DNA from: an uncultured Bacteroidota bacterium
GTDB lineage: Bacteria; Bacteroidota; Bacteroidia; Bacteroidales; F082
Length of the DNA stretch: 35,686 nucleotides
Reading direction: 5' to 3'
Assembly (NCBI GenBank): GCA_913055825.1
Contig: CAJXKB010000028.1
Span: 1-35,686, forward strand
Shown: positions 7,774 to 15,863 of the stretch, piece after piece
Numbering within the stretch: the first letter of the stretch is position 1
How the letters are laid out: each line of letters begins with the position of its first letter
The notes under the pieces: generated by a model
Told to the model about the DNA's origin: nothing
Database searches by the model: none
The model's input: the letters and a program-made list of their open reading frames with translations, nothing else
Program-made: the position numbers and the translations under genes

Positions 7774-10323
7774 TTATCCATCAAAACTCAGCTTTTGTTT
7801 CAGCTTTTTCACTTCATCGCGGAGCTCTTTAATACGAAATTCGCGATTGATAAACAGATCGTTATAGCGGGTTAATTCTTTATTCTTTTTTTGTAAATTG
7901 GTGTTGGCTTCTTCCAGTGCTTCCGTTCGTTCTTTTACAAGTAATTCCAATTCTTCACGGTATTTGCGTAATTCTGTTTCGATTTTTTTTCGCTGAACAA
8001 TTTCTTTTCCCAATGCGTTTAAATGGTTCACATTAACCAATGCCAGGCCCAGGGTCTGGCCAATGGCAAAGAATGTATCGCGTTCACTTTGTGTAAGGTG
8101 AATGCTGTTTTTAAAAAGGAGGTTAATAACTCCTAAAACGTTTTCTTGTGATATTAAAGGAATAGAAATGGTAGCTTTATAACCGGCTTTTGAAAGAGGT
8201 TTTATGGCAAAGGGCCGGGTACGGTTTTCCGTTGTGAAATTGCTGCTTGTAATCACTTTTTGTTCTTTGACTGCCAGGCCCGCAAGGCTAATATTAATTG
8301 GAATTTTTTGAATGTGGGTTAACAATGCTTTGGGAAAACCAGTGGCTGCCACAAATTCAAGTTGATTTTCTCTCTTGTTTAATACGAAAAAGCCTGCCGA
8401 AGGGGTGCCTGCATAATGGCTAAGCGATTCAATGGATCGTTTTGCAAGTATTTCAATATCAGCCGGAAGGTGAACAGCTTCAGTTATATCTTTTACGGCT
8501 TTAAGCGATTGGTAGTTTTGTTTTAAAAGTTCGTGTGCCTGTTTTATCTCGGCTTCGGCATGTTTTTTTTCTGTATTGTCAATTAATTGAACAATTGTTA
8601 GGGGCTTTTCGTTTTCATCCATAATTACAGATGAAGAAATTTCAACATTGCGGACCGAACCATCTTTTTGTACTATGGTGAACTCGTAACGTGCCGGTAT
8701 ATTTTCGCCTTGTTGACGCCTCAGATAAAAACCGGTGACCAGCTCAAGGCTTTCGGGAGTTAAGAATTTACGAAAGTCGGCACCTACTATTTCTTCTAAT
8801 GGATATGCGAAGATTTTACACAGGTTTTGATTGGCATAGGTAAAGGTAAATTTATTGTCAATCAATCCAATACCTTCAAAGGAATACTCTACCATGGAAC
8901 GAAACCTGCTTTCGCTTTGGTGAAGGGCTTTTTCGGCACTTATTTGTTTTGAAATATCAATAACATAACCGTGGTAATATGAATTTCCTTCATCATCAGG
9001 ATGAAAAATGGTAAAATCCATCACCTGGTGATAGGTTCCATCAGCAAGGCGGAGCCGGTATTGCTGTTCATATTGGTAGATGCCTTTTGTTTTGAAGTGC
9101 CTGATTTCCTCATCAATTCGCAAACGATCGTCAGGGTGAATGATATTATCATAACTAATTTTTCCATTTAGCAACTCCTCAGGGTGATAGCCAAATTGCT
9201 CAAATACGTTGGGGGAAACATATTTCACCGGCCAGGAGGCACCATCCATCCATTTAAAAACCACGGTGGGCCCGCCCATAAACAAACTGCGTTCCTCAGC
9301 CAGCTCCTTTTCCATTTTGTTTCTTTTGGTAACGTCGTGAAGGGTAAGGTGTACCATCAATTCCTCACCACTCAAAAAGGGGATGCCGCTTATTTCAACA
9401 GTTCGGCTATTGCCTTTTGAGGTAATAATGTGTGTTTTGCGGAAAGGGGCCGTTTGTTTTTTTACTGAAACCTGCTGAATACGTTCCCGGATAATCTTTT
9501 TTTGTTCAAGGACATCAGAAATGAAATCGAAAACAGAACGTCCGATAAGTTGTGAACTATCATCTACTTCCAGTATTGAACAAGCAGCAGCGTTGGCAAA
9601 TTGGATGATTTGATCTTTGTGGATGATTACCCCGTCCTGTGAGGTTTCAATGATTTGCGTTTGATATTTAAGCTTTTCATTAAGGTCGTTGGTTCGTTTG
9701 TTGACTTCTTGTACAAGCCACGTGTTTTGTTTTTTTAGCTGTTCCGATAAACGGAGGTTTTCGAACCGGGCACTTGCCAGATTGCTAATTTGTATCAGTA
9801 AAGGAACAAAAGTGTCCAGTTTTTCATTTGCCTCTGGATTATCATCAGCAAAAAGGAAAAAATCGAAGAGGGTGAAAAGCCGGACACTTGCCAATAGGAG
9901 GTGAGAAGGCTTAAAATCACTTGTTTTGAAGTTTAATTTGACTTCCTTTTCTCCAATTTCAGAAACATCTATTTTTACAATATTTCCGATTTCATAGAGC
10001 TTGGCTTTAGTCGATTTTTCAAAATCCAGATAAGTCAAAACCTGATTTTTTTCCGAAAGTGAGGTGTATTGGTAATCTACAGTGGTTTTTTGATCCTTTT
10101 TTAATGTGCCTAAAGCCGTAAAAGGAATATTTTTTAAAATAGAAATTTCTTCCAATACATATTCCACAATCTTTTGACGGTCGGTCATTCCAAGCAGATG
10201 TTCCGAAATTATCGACAATAAGACAATGTCTTCGGCACGTTCGGTCAATCGCTGGTTTTCTGCTTCCAGAATTTTTATTTTCTCTTTTAATTTTGTATCG
10301 GGGGTTGGCTGTTTTTTTTTCAT
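7774..10323 (-). CDS. Multi-PAS/GAF sensor protein lacking a kinase domain
   Basis: This 849-residue soluble protein is built only of sensory and coiled-coil parts: a short coiled coil (about 10-35), a divergent GAF-like region (about 40-200), a linker helix, three PAS domains (about 220-340, 345-465, 470-590; the second is PAS_3-like with HPDDR and a YRLRLADGTYH motif), a GAF domain (about 610-770) and a long C-terminal coiled coil. That coil ends NKELTRYNDLFINREFRIKELRDEVKKL. No HisKA, HATPase, GGDEF, EAL or phosphatase domain is visible, and the protein ends after the coil. Its ATG overlaps the stop of the upstream hydrolase (ATGA), so the two are translationally coupled. It probably signals through a separate kinase; the receiver-first hybrid kinase downstream is the obvious candidate (inference). 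Confidence 0.9.
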   Translation of the reverse strand: MKKKQPTPDTKLKEKIKILEAENQRLTERAEDIVLLSIISEHLLGMTDRQKIVEYVLEEISILKNIPFTALGTLKKDQKTTVDYQYTSLSEKNQVLTYLDFEKSTKAKLYEIGNIVKIDVSEIGEKEVKLNFKTSDFKPSHLLLASVRLFTLFDFFLFADDNPEANEKLDTFVPLLIQISNLASARFENLRLSEQLKKQNTWLVQEVNKRTNDLNEKLKYQTQIIETSQDGVIIHKDQIIQFANAAACSILEVDDSSQLIGRSVFDFISDVLEQKKIIRERIQQVSVKKQTAPFRKTHIITSKGNSRTVEISGIPFLSGEELMVHLTLHDVTKRNKMEKELAEERSLFMGGPTVVFKWMDGASWPVKYVSPNVFEQFGYHPEELLNGKISYDNIIHPDDRLRIDEEIRHFKTKGIYQYEQQYRLRLADGTYHQVMDFTIFHPDDEGNSYYHGYVIDISKQISAEKALHQSESRFRSMVEYSFEGIGLIDNKFTFTYANQNLCKIFAYPLEEIVGADFRKFLTPESLELVTGFYLRRQQGENIPARYEFTIVQKDGSVRNVEISSSVIMDENEKPLTIVQLIDNTEKKHAEAEIKQAHELLKQNYQSLKAVKDITEAVHLPADIEILAKRSIESLSHYAGTPSAGFFVLNKRENQLEFVAATGFPKALLTHIQKIPINISLAGLAVKEQKVITSSNFTTENRTRPFAIKPLSKAGYKATISIPLISQENVLGVINLLFKNSIHLTQSERDTFFAIGQTLGLALVNVNHLNALGKEIVQRKKIETELRKYREELELLVKERTEALEEANTNLQKKNKELTRYNDLFINREFRIKELRDEVKKLKQKLSFDG

Positions 10324-11147
10324 TGGTATTTTTCGAAAAATTGCAAAATGAAGTTCGATATTTTTTCAGGCTCGTCAATTTGCGCAAAGTGACCTGCAGT
10401 TTCGATCAGTTGAAGTTGGCTTCCTGGTATGTTCTTATGCAATTTAAAGGCAATTCCTTTGTTGAGAAAAACATCGGCTTCACCCCGAATAATCAAAACC
10501 GGTAATGATAATTGAGTGAGCTTATCCGAAATTTCCAGTAAGTCTTTGTTATTTAGCGATTTGGCTAAGTGCAAGAATGCTTTTCGTGACGCTTTGTTTT
10601 CCATCTGTTCTTCGAACAGGGCAAACAATTCGGGTGTGAGGCGGTCTTTATAATGCAGGCCCGCGCGGATGCTCAATCGTAACATTCCCATATCGATTGT
10701 AGCCATGGCAATTTGCCGGATAATGGGGGTGCGTAACGTATTAATAGGCTGAACAGGCCAGTAATCATAGGCTACAGAATTGATAAGGCTCAGGTCGATG
10801 AGTATTTCGGGATGGCGGACGGCAATAATCTGGCCAATGCCACCACCAATATCGTGGCAAACCAGGTGAACCTTAGGCAATTTCAGCTTTTTGATGAGTT
10901 TCACCATCAACTCCGCCTGATTTTTTATGGAATAATCTGCGTCAAGCCTTTTGCTGCTTTGTCCGCAGCCCAAAAGGTCGGGTACAATTACTTCATAAGA
11001 ATCTGTAAGATAGGGAACTATATTTCTCCAAATAAAAGAGTTGGTAGTAATACCATGAAGCATAAGTATGATTTCTCCCTTACCCTCATGGTAGTAAGCA
11101 AATTCGAGGCCATCAACAGTAATCTTATTGTAGCCTGGTTTATTCAT
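10320..11147 (-). CDS. Alpha/beta-fold hydrolase with an aspartate nucleophile
   Basis: This 275-residue alpha/beta hydrolase has the oxyanion motif MLHGITT (His31-Gly32), PDLLGCGQS (56-64), a strand-nucleophile-helix turn LVCHDIGGGIG (95-105) and a late conserved His in ETAGHFAQIDEPEKI. The nucleophile elbow has Asp99 where serine hydrolases have Ser. An Asp there is typical of epoxide hydrolases and haloalkane/haloacetate dehalogenases, so one of these chemistries is more likely than an esterase. A substrate cannot be named. The gene is first of a coupled pair with the PAS/GAF sensor (4-nt ATGA overlap), an uncommon link between an enzyme and a sensor protein. A signalling role as a RsbQ-type partner is conceivable, but RsbQ uses Ser. 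Confidence 0.85.
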   Translation of the reverse strand: MNKPGYNKITVDGLEFAYYHEGKGEIILMLHGITTNSFIWRNIVPYLTDSYEVIVPDLLGCGQSSKRLDADYSIKNQAELMVKLIKKLKLPKVHLVCHDIGGGIGQIIAVRHPEILIDLSLINSVAYDYWPVQPINTLRTPIIRQIAMATIDMGMLRLSIRAGLHYKDRLTPELFALFEEQMENKASRKAFLHLAKSLNNKDLLEISDKLTQLSLPVLIIRGEADVFLNKGIAFKLHKNIPGSQLQLIETAGHFAQIDEPEKISNFILQFFEKYQ

Positions 11148-11334
11148 CTTCTTGAGATTCGTTTAATGCATAGGCAGTATTTGCCATAATCTTTGTGCAA
11201 GATACGAATATTTTGAAAAAGTGATGAATGAACAGAGGCTATTCGGTTTTATGCAAATTTGTATAGATAGTATTTTGACATTTTATTTACTGAAACAGTA
11301 ACAAGATATCTTTATTTCTTGTTAGAACATAAAC

Positions 11335-12420
11335 CTATTCCGGAAATTTATAGACGATGGAGTTGATGTTTAATCCGGCGCCAACTGATGCAAAAACCAC
11401 CTGATTACCCGGGTTGATTTGTTGTCCGTCCATTTCTCCCTTTAAAATAAGGTCGAGAAGGGTAGGAACGGTTGCCACCGAACTATTTCCCAGCCATGAA
11501 ATAGTCATGGGTACTTTTTCTTTGGGGTACGATTTCATGCCGTACAATTTAAAAAGACGTTGAATAATGGCTTCGTCCATTTTTTCGTTGGCCTGATGAA
11601 TGAGGATTTTATCAATATCTTCAATTCTGAGGCCGGCTTTATCAATGCTGTCTTTTACCGTTTGTGGTACGTGGGTTAGTGCATAATTATAAAGTTTACG
11701 GCCGTACATTTTTAGATAGACCTCATTTCCGCTGTACTTGGGGTTGTATGAATCATCCATCCACAGTTCAAAGGCGTGTTCTATGGTGTCGCTGCGTGTG
11801 TTATGTGTTAAAATGCCTACAGGATACTCACTTTCAACAGCTTCGATAATCGTAGCGCCGGCACCATCGGCATAAATCATGCTGTCGCGGTCGTGTGGGT
11901 CACATATCCGCGAAAGCGTATCTGCACCAATAACCAAAGCCCTTTTTGCATCGCCCGATTTAAGAAAGTAGTCGGCTTGTATCATTCCCTGCACCCAACC
12001 CGGACAGCCAAAAGGTAAATCGTAAGCAATTGTTTTGGGATTAATAATCTCCAGCTTATGTTTTACACGTGAGGCCAGTGACGGAACTATGTCGGTATGT
12101 TTGTTGGAAGCTGTTATATCACCAAAATTATGGGCGAAAATAATGTAATCCAAGCTTTCAGGGTCTATACCGGAAGATTCCAACGCATCTTTAGCAGCAA
12201 AATACCCAATGTCGGAAGCTACCAGGTCATCGGTGACATAACGACGTTCTTTGATGCCGGTTATCTTTTCAAACTTATTGATAATTTCCTGCTGATTTGA
12301 AGCAATTTCGGTGCCCTGTTCATCATAAAATTCGGAATTTAGAAAATAATGGTTAGGGATTATTTGGGTGGGGATGTATTTGCCGCTTCCCCTGATAACG
12401 GAATAAATTTTTTTTTGCAT
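11335..12420 (-). CDS. 3-oxoacyl-ACP synthase III (FabH-like ketosynthase)
   Basis: This is a thiolase-fold condensing enzyme of the KAS III type. I start it at ATG 12420 (MQKKIYSVIRGSGKYIP), giving 361 residues; the frame is open 11 codons further, but those residues are not family-like. The Cys-His-Asn triad is present: Cys139 in LPFGCPGWVQGM, His275 in ILIHQANEKMDEAI and Asn312 in SWLGNSSVATVPT. It is longer than housekeeping FabH (about 320-335) and has an insert near DDSYNPKYSGNEVYLKMYG. It belongs to a Bacteroidota group related to FabH and the DarB-type ketosynthases, whose substrates vary. It lies alone, with no other fatty-acid genes nearby, so it may prime a special lipid or product rather than bulk fatty acids (inference). 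Confidence 0.88.
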   Translation of the reverse strand: MQKKIYSVIRGSGKYIPTQIIPNHYFLNSEFYDEQGTEIASNQQEIINKFEKITGIKERRYVTDDLVASDIGYFAAKDALESSGIDPESLDYIIFAHNFGDITASNKHTDIVPSLASRVKHKLEIINPKTIAYDLPFGCPGWVQGMIQADYFLKSGDAKRALVIGADTLSRICDPHDRDSMIYADGAGATIIEAVESEYPVGILTHNTRSDTIEHAFELWMDDSYNPKYSGNEVYLKMYGRKLYNYALTHVPQTVKDSIDKAGLRIEDIDKILIHQANEKMDEAIIQRLFKLYGMKSYPKEKVPMTISWLGNSSVATVPTLLDLILKGEMDGQQINPGNQVVFASVGAGLNINSIVYKFPE

Positions 12421-12708
12421 TTGTGTATTGGTTTGCTTAGCAAATAAAAGCATAAATCAGAGATTCCCAAAATATTTAACATTATTTATGCAAAAAAATC
12501 TATAATCAATTTATAAGCCGGCCGGGACGAAAACTTTTAGTTTTTGGTTTTTATATGTAAAAATCAAGTGGCCAACAGGAACAGTTTAATATTGTTAGGA
12601 TAGCTGTGGAAACAGGAATTGCCCTAAATGTTTAGCGGCAAAACTATTTTTATACACATTATATACTTCATTTCCATGAGGCTTGGGATTTTATTACCGG
12701 CATGTGCA

Positions 12709-13167
12709 TTATTCTTTCTTTTCTCTTATTTTATCGAGCAAATGATTCAATTGTTTTACCTCATCCGGGGATAAATTTTTCAATAATGTATCGGCTTTCT
12801 GCTCACAACTGTACATCTTATCCAATAATTCCAAGCCCTTTTTTGTGATTTCGATCGATTTTTGCCGTCTGTCATCCGGATTTTCCTTTCGGCTAACCAA
12901 TCCTTTTTCTAAAAGTCTGTCGACAATACGGCTTACATCTGAATCTTTATCAAGCATTCGCTGTTTTATAAAGCCAATTGATAATGGCGCTTGGGAACGA
13001 AACCCGCGAAGTATCCTTAAAACGTTGTACTGCTGTTCGGCAAGTCCATGTGCTTTAAGGGATTTATGAAACTCATAACTTAACAGTTTTACCGTATAAG
13101 TCATATTGATGAGTCCCTTGTGGTATTCATTCCGAAACCTTCCATTAATTTCTTCTTCGATAGACAT
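12709..13167 (-). CDS. MarR-family transcriptional regulator
   Basis: This 152-residue dimeric winged-helix regulator has an N-terminal dimer helix, the helix-turn-helix region LSIGFIKQRMLDKDSDVSRIVDRLLEKGLVSR (about 77-108), the wing ENPDDRRQKSIEITKKG (about 109-125) and a C-terminal dimer helix. The D-x-R motif of the wing, typical of MarR proteins, is present. It is the last gene of the seven-gene operon and begins 2 nt after the DoxX gene. MarR proteins usually repress their own operon and release DNA when a phenolic compound or oxidant binds. The perfect palindrome at 15832-15843 over the operon promoter is the likely operator (inference). Its few cysteines give no clear oxidant-sensing motif. 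Confidence 0.93.
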   Translation of the reverse strand: MSIEEEINGRFRNEYHKGLINMTYTVKLLSYEFHKSLKAHGLAEQQYNVLRILRGFRSQAPLSIGFIKQRMLDKDSDVSRIVDRLLEKGLVSRKENPDDRRQKSIEITKKGLELLDKMYSCEQKADTLLKNLSPDEVKQLNHLLDKIREKKE

Positions 13168-13169
13168 TT

Positions 13170-13526
13170 TTATTTTAGTTTAAAAAAATCCGGGTTTCTT
13201 AACCAGAAACCTGCCCAGACAAAAAGAAGAACAACTACGGGTAATACAATGCTCATTCCACCTGTCATGTGAACGATAATAGCTCCGCCCATAAAGGAAC
13301 TCAACAGCAATGTTCCGAATTTATTTGTTTTGGGAACCAAAAACAATAAAGCAGATACTATTTCACCAAGGGCAATAATAATTCGCCAATTGGCTAAGTG
13401 CATTTGTTCCATTTGTTCCGGATGAAGGAATAATTTTCCACTTGCACTAAATAAATAAAGTGCAGTTAATAAACCTGCAATTATCCATGCAGCTATTTTT
13501 CTCGATTTTGAAATTTCTGTGTTCAT
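13170..13526 (-). CDS. DoxX-like membrane protein
   Basis: This 118-residue protein has four predicted membrane helices (about 10-28, 45-63, 70-86, 92-110), the size and pattern of DoxX/DUF417-type small membrane proteins. Segments such as LYLFSASGKLFLHPEQMEQM and ALGEIVSALLFLVPKTNKFGTLLLSSFMGGAIIVHM fit the family. DoxX proteins are found in redox and thiol-stress operons and may act with membrane oxidoreductases; the mechanism is unsettled. It lies between the methyltransferase (38 nt upstream) and the MarR regulator (2 nt downstream), inside one operon. Confidence 0.85.
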   Translation of the reverse strand: MNTEISKSRKIAAWIIAGLLTALYLFSASGKLFLHPEQMEQMHLANWRIIIALGEIVSALLFLVPKTNKFGTLLLSSFMGGAIIVHMTGGMSIVLPVVVLLFVWAGFWLRNPDFFKLK

Positions 13527-13564
13527 AAGATTTAATTATTTATTATTTGAAAGTTTATTATATA

Positions 13565-14152
13565 TTATTTTTGACCAATTAACCGGATTACTGATGCTTT
13601 TCCTGAATGATGAATTCCTTCATAGAGTTCAATATCTTCTGCCCAGATTTTAATATCCTGGCAAGCTGTAAAATCAGAATGCAACTCCTCTTCTGAAAAT
13701 AGCATATCTATATTTTTCGGCCCTCCACTTGAATTGTTGATTTGTTTCTTACTAAAACCCTCTAAAATAATTGTTCCGTTGGGTTTTAAGAACTGCAACA
13801 TTTTTTTATGATTGGAACTTCTTGTGGTGGAATGTGCATAAATAAATGCAATGGCATCAAAGAAATCATTTGGGTAATCCGCTTCTTCATAGGTACTCAA
13901 TTGATAGTTGATTTGTACATTATTTTGTTTAGCCCAATTTTCAGCTTTCTTCTTTGCCTCAATACTGCTATCAAAAGCATAAACTTCCCAACTCGCTTTA
14001 GCGGCAAAAACTGCATTTCTGCCTTCACCTTCAGCCGGGAGAAGTATTTTGCCGGGAGTAAGCTTTAAAAGTTGCTGTTTAAAAAACCCGTTTGGTTCTG
14101 TACCATACACAAAATCAGTTTGTGCGTATCTTTTATCCCACATTTCTTTCAT
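13565..14152 (-). CDS. Class I SAM-dependent methyltransferase (TehB-like)
   Basis: This 195-residue cytoplasmic enzyme has a SAM-binding motif I variant ILLPAEGEGRNAVFAA (about 36-51), an acidic residue after beta-2 (VYAFDSS), motif post-II around NDFFDAIAFIYAH (about 95-107) and motif III FLKPNGTIILEGFSKKQ (about 121-137). The start, MWDKRYAQTDFVYGTEPNGFF, is typical of the TehB/thiopurine-methyltransferase-like group, which detoxifies small molecules or metalloids. The substrate is unknown. The start codon overlaps the stop of the dioxygenase gene by 4 nt, so the two are translationally coupled in the operon. Confidence 0.88.
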   Translation of the reverse strand: MKEMWDKRYAQTDFVYGTEPNGFFKQQLLKLTPGKILLPAEGEGRNAVFAAKASWEVYAFDSSIEAKKKAENWAKQNNVQINYQLSTYEEADYPNDFFDAIAFIYAHSTTRSSNHKKMLQFLKPNGTIILEGFSKKQINNSSGGPKNIDMLFSEEELHSDFTACQDIKIWAEDIELYEGIHHSGKASVIRLIGQK

Positions 14153-14973
14153 AATGATTCAAATTTATATCCTGAAATATTTACGCTCATTAACTTTCCG
14201 GAAAAATCCTGTTTACCAATATCTTTACCTGCTACTCCGGCTATTACAAAAAGCGGTACTAAATGCTCACTACGGGGATGACTTTCTAAAGCTCCCGGCG
14301 CATCTGTCCAATCCATTAATGCTTTATTTCTTTTTTCAGCATCTTCTATTGATATTGTTGTACTAAGCCAGTCATCAAATTGTTTTGAAATTTCCGATGC
14401 CTTTTCACTTCCCGACATAAATCCGCGCATATTGTGATAGCTCATGCCCGAACCAACAATCAGTACATCCTGTTCGCGCAATGGTTCGAGTGCTTTACCC
14501 ATTGCCAAATGGGTCGCAGGGTCGAGTGAGTTGACCAATGACAGTTGAACAACTGGAATTTTAGCTTCAGGAAAAGCTATCATTAAAGGCACAAAAGTAC
14601 CATGGTCGAAACCTCTATTGTTCTCACGTTTTGTTTTAAATCCGGCAGTACTTAACAAAGCTTCCACTCTTTCTGCCAACAGTGGACTGCCCGGAGCATT
14701 CCAATTCAATTTGTATGTAAACTCCGGAAAGCCATAATAATCGTAAAGCAAAGGCGGATTTTTGCCAAAGTGAACCGTTGGCATATTTTCTTCCCAATGG
14801 GCTGAAATAACGAATATGGCTTTAATTTTCGGACTATATTTCTGACCAAATTCCGAAAGATACTCTTTTAGCCTTCCGTATCCCACGGGGTCGCCCAAAG
14901 CATCATCCATTACATGCCATGGACCACCACCATGAGGAATATAGAAAGTCGGTATTTTTAGGTTTTTAACCAC
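14149..14973 (-). CDS. DODA-type extradiol aromatic ring-opening dioxygenase (YgiD/LigB-like)
   Basis: This 274-residue metalloenzyme is of the LigB/4,5-DOPA dioxygenase class. Conserved metal or active-site histidines are visible: His14 in FYIPHGGGP, His59 in ISAHWE, His124 in GFDHGTFVPL, His180 in SGMSYHNMRG and His237 in HPRSEHLVPL. Family members cleave catechol-type rings or oxidise related diols; E. coli YgiD cleaves L-DOPA in vitro. The physiological substrate cannot be read from sequence. In this operon, with a double CDGSH protein, DoxX, a methyltransferase and MarR, a role in clearing catechols or quinones is plausible (inference). It begins 15 nt after the CDGSH gene. Confidence 0.93.
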   Translation of the reverse strand: MVKNLKIPTFYIPHGGGPWHVMDDALGDPVGYGRLKEYLSEFGQKYSPKIKAIFVISAHWEENMPTVHFGKNPPLLYDYYGFPEFTYKLNWNAPGSPLLAERVEALLSTAGFKTKRENNRGFDHGTFVPLMIAFPEAKIPVVQLSLVNSLDPATHLAMGKALEPLREQDVLIVGSGMSYHNMRGFMSGSEKASEISKQFDDWLSTTISIEDAEKRNKALMDWTDAPGALESHPRSEHLVPLFVIAGVAGKDIGKQDFSGKLMSVNISGYKFESL

Positions 14974-14988
14974 TTTGATGTTAAATTA

Positions 14989-15225
14989 TTATAATTTTTG
15001 ATGTGAGCCATCACAGAAAGCTCCATTTTTAGAATGTTTGCAACCACATAGTGCTACTTTTTTTGTTTCTGTAATTTCTACTTTTGTAGGAACAAATGCA
15101 CTTCCTTTGTGAGAACCGTCACAAAAAGGTTGGTTGCTACTTTTTCCACAGGCACACCAATAGTATGTTCCCGGTTCTAAATCTAATACATAAGGTGCTT
15201 TTTGAGCAATTTTTGGATTTTCCAT
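14989..15225 (-). CDS. Double CDGSH iron-sulfur protein
   Basis: A 78-residue protein consisting of two tandem CDGSH-type [2Fe-2S] motifs: CACGKSSNQPFCDGSH (residues about 24-39) and CGCKHSKNGAFCDGSH (about 60-75). Each has the three Cys and one His ligand set of the mitoNEET family. Small prokaryotic proteins with two such motifs carry two redox-active, often labile clusters and serve in electron or cluster transfer. Without a membrane anchor it is probably cytoplasmic. It lies between the small membrane protein (45 nt) and the dioxygenase (15 nt), so it could supply electrons or sense redox state for that operon (inference). Confidence 0.95.
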   Translation of the reverse strand: MENPKIAQKAPYVLDLEPGTYYWCACGKSSNQPFCDGSHKGSAFVPTKVEITETKKVALCGCKHSKNGAFCDGSHQKL

Positions 15226-15270
15226 ATTTTATTTGAATTTATGTTGACAAAATTGCCAACGGGTTAATAA

Positions 15271-15495
15271 TTATTTTACTTTTTTCTCTAATTCGTCCAG
15301 CCTGTCATTTGCTCCGTGTACCATCATGGTAACACGCACAAATGGCATAGCCAATAGTAGCAGTGCAAACGAAATCAATAAGTTAAACAAGTCGAAATTT
15401 ACTATATTTAGTATGACTCCGACTAATCCTATTAAGGCAGAAATGATTCCACCGGGAACACCCAGTGGACATCTTAGTTTTTTCTTTTTTTCCAT
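15271..15495 (-). CDS. Small two-helix membrane protein of unknown function
   Basis: A 74-residue protein with a basic start (MEKKKKLRCPLGVPGG), two hydrophobic segments (about 16-34 and 36-55) and a charged C-terminal helix (GANDRLDELEKKVK). Cys9 and the following LGVPGG are the only distinctive points. I do not recognise a family. It lies 11 nt after the thioredoxin-like gene and 45 nt before the CDGSH gene on the same strand, so it belongs to the operon. Confidence 0.75.
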   Translation of the reverse strand: MEKKKKLRCPLGVPGGIISALIGLVGVILNIVNFDLFNLLISFALLLLAMPFVRVTMMVHGANDRLDELEKKVK

Positions 15496-15506
15496 ATTTC
15501 TGTTAT

Positions 15507-15785
15507 TTAATTATTAATAAAACTATTTAAAGTACTAATTAATTCTTCCTTTTTAGGGACACTTCGAAAAGCAATTTTATTATCAATTAAAAGTGTTGGA
15601 ACGGAGTGAATACCCAATTTCATTGTCCGAATCATTCCCATAGGAGAATTGGCAAGGCTTTTTTTCAATTGAAACTTGTCACCATATTGGGGCAGAACTT
15701 CACCCAACATTTTTTTTAATATCTTACAATTTGGGCAAGTAAGCGTATAAAACATTTCTACAGTAACAGTATTTTTATCAATCAT
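15507..15785 (-). CDS. Thioredoxin-like small disulfide protein
   Basis: I start this gene at ATG 15785 (MIDKNTVTVEMFYTLTCPNC), giving 92 residues. An open frame extends to 15863, but that start lies upstream of the promoter found here and encodes an unrelated N-terminus. The protein has a thioredoxin fold: beta strand, CPNC active site (Cys17, Cys20), a helix, and the cis-proline motif HSVPTLLID. The size is that of glutaredoxin-like or Trx-like proteins. It is the first gene of the seven-gene operon and probably does thiol-disulfide exchange in the cytoplasm, since no signal peptide is present with this start. Confidence 0.88.
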   Translation of the reverse strand: MIDKNTVTVEMFYTLTCPNCKILKKMLGEVLPQYGDKFQLKKSLANSPMGMIRTMKLGIHSVPTLLIDNKIAFRSVPKKEELISTLNSFINN

Positions 15786-15809
15786 ACATATGTCATTTTT
15801 AATTCCGCA

Positions 15810-15843
15810 CAAAGATATGTATAAACATAACATGTTGCAACAT
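15810..15843 (-). promoter_or_regulatory. Operon promoter with overlapping palindromic operator (probable MarR site)
   Basis: On the minus strand, TATCTTTG at 15817-15810 is a perfect -7 box. TTG at 15840-15838 lies 20 nt upstream, the right place for a -33 element. That TTG is inside ATGTTGCAACAT (15843-15832), a perfect 12-bp palindrome. Transcription would start near 15804, about 20 nt before ATG 15785. A palindrome over the -33 element is where a repressor would block RNA polymerase, and the operon's last gene encodes a MarR protein. Confidence 0.7.
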
Positions 15844-15863
15844 ATATTTAATAAAATTTTCAA

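Noticed and set aside
11300-11323. AACAAGA/TCTTGTT inverted repeat after the ketosynthase gene as a terminator
   Set aside because: The stem is AT-rich, only 7 bp, and has no U-tract on the minus strand.
15786-15863. Longer N-terminus for the thioredoxin-like gene
   Set aside because: The extra 26 codons lie across and upstream of the predicted promoter and are not family-like.
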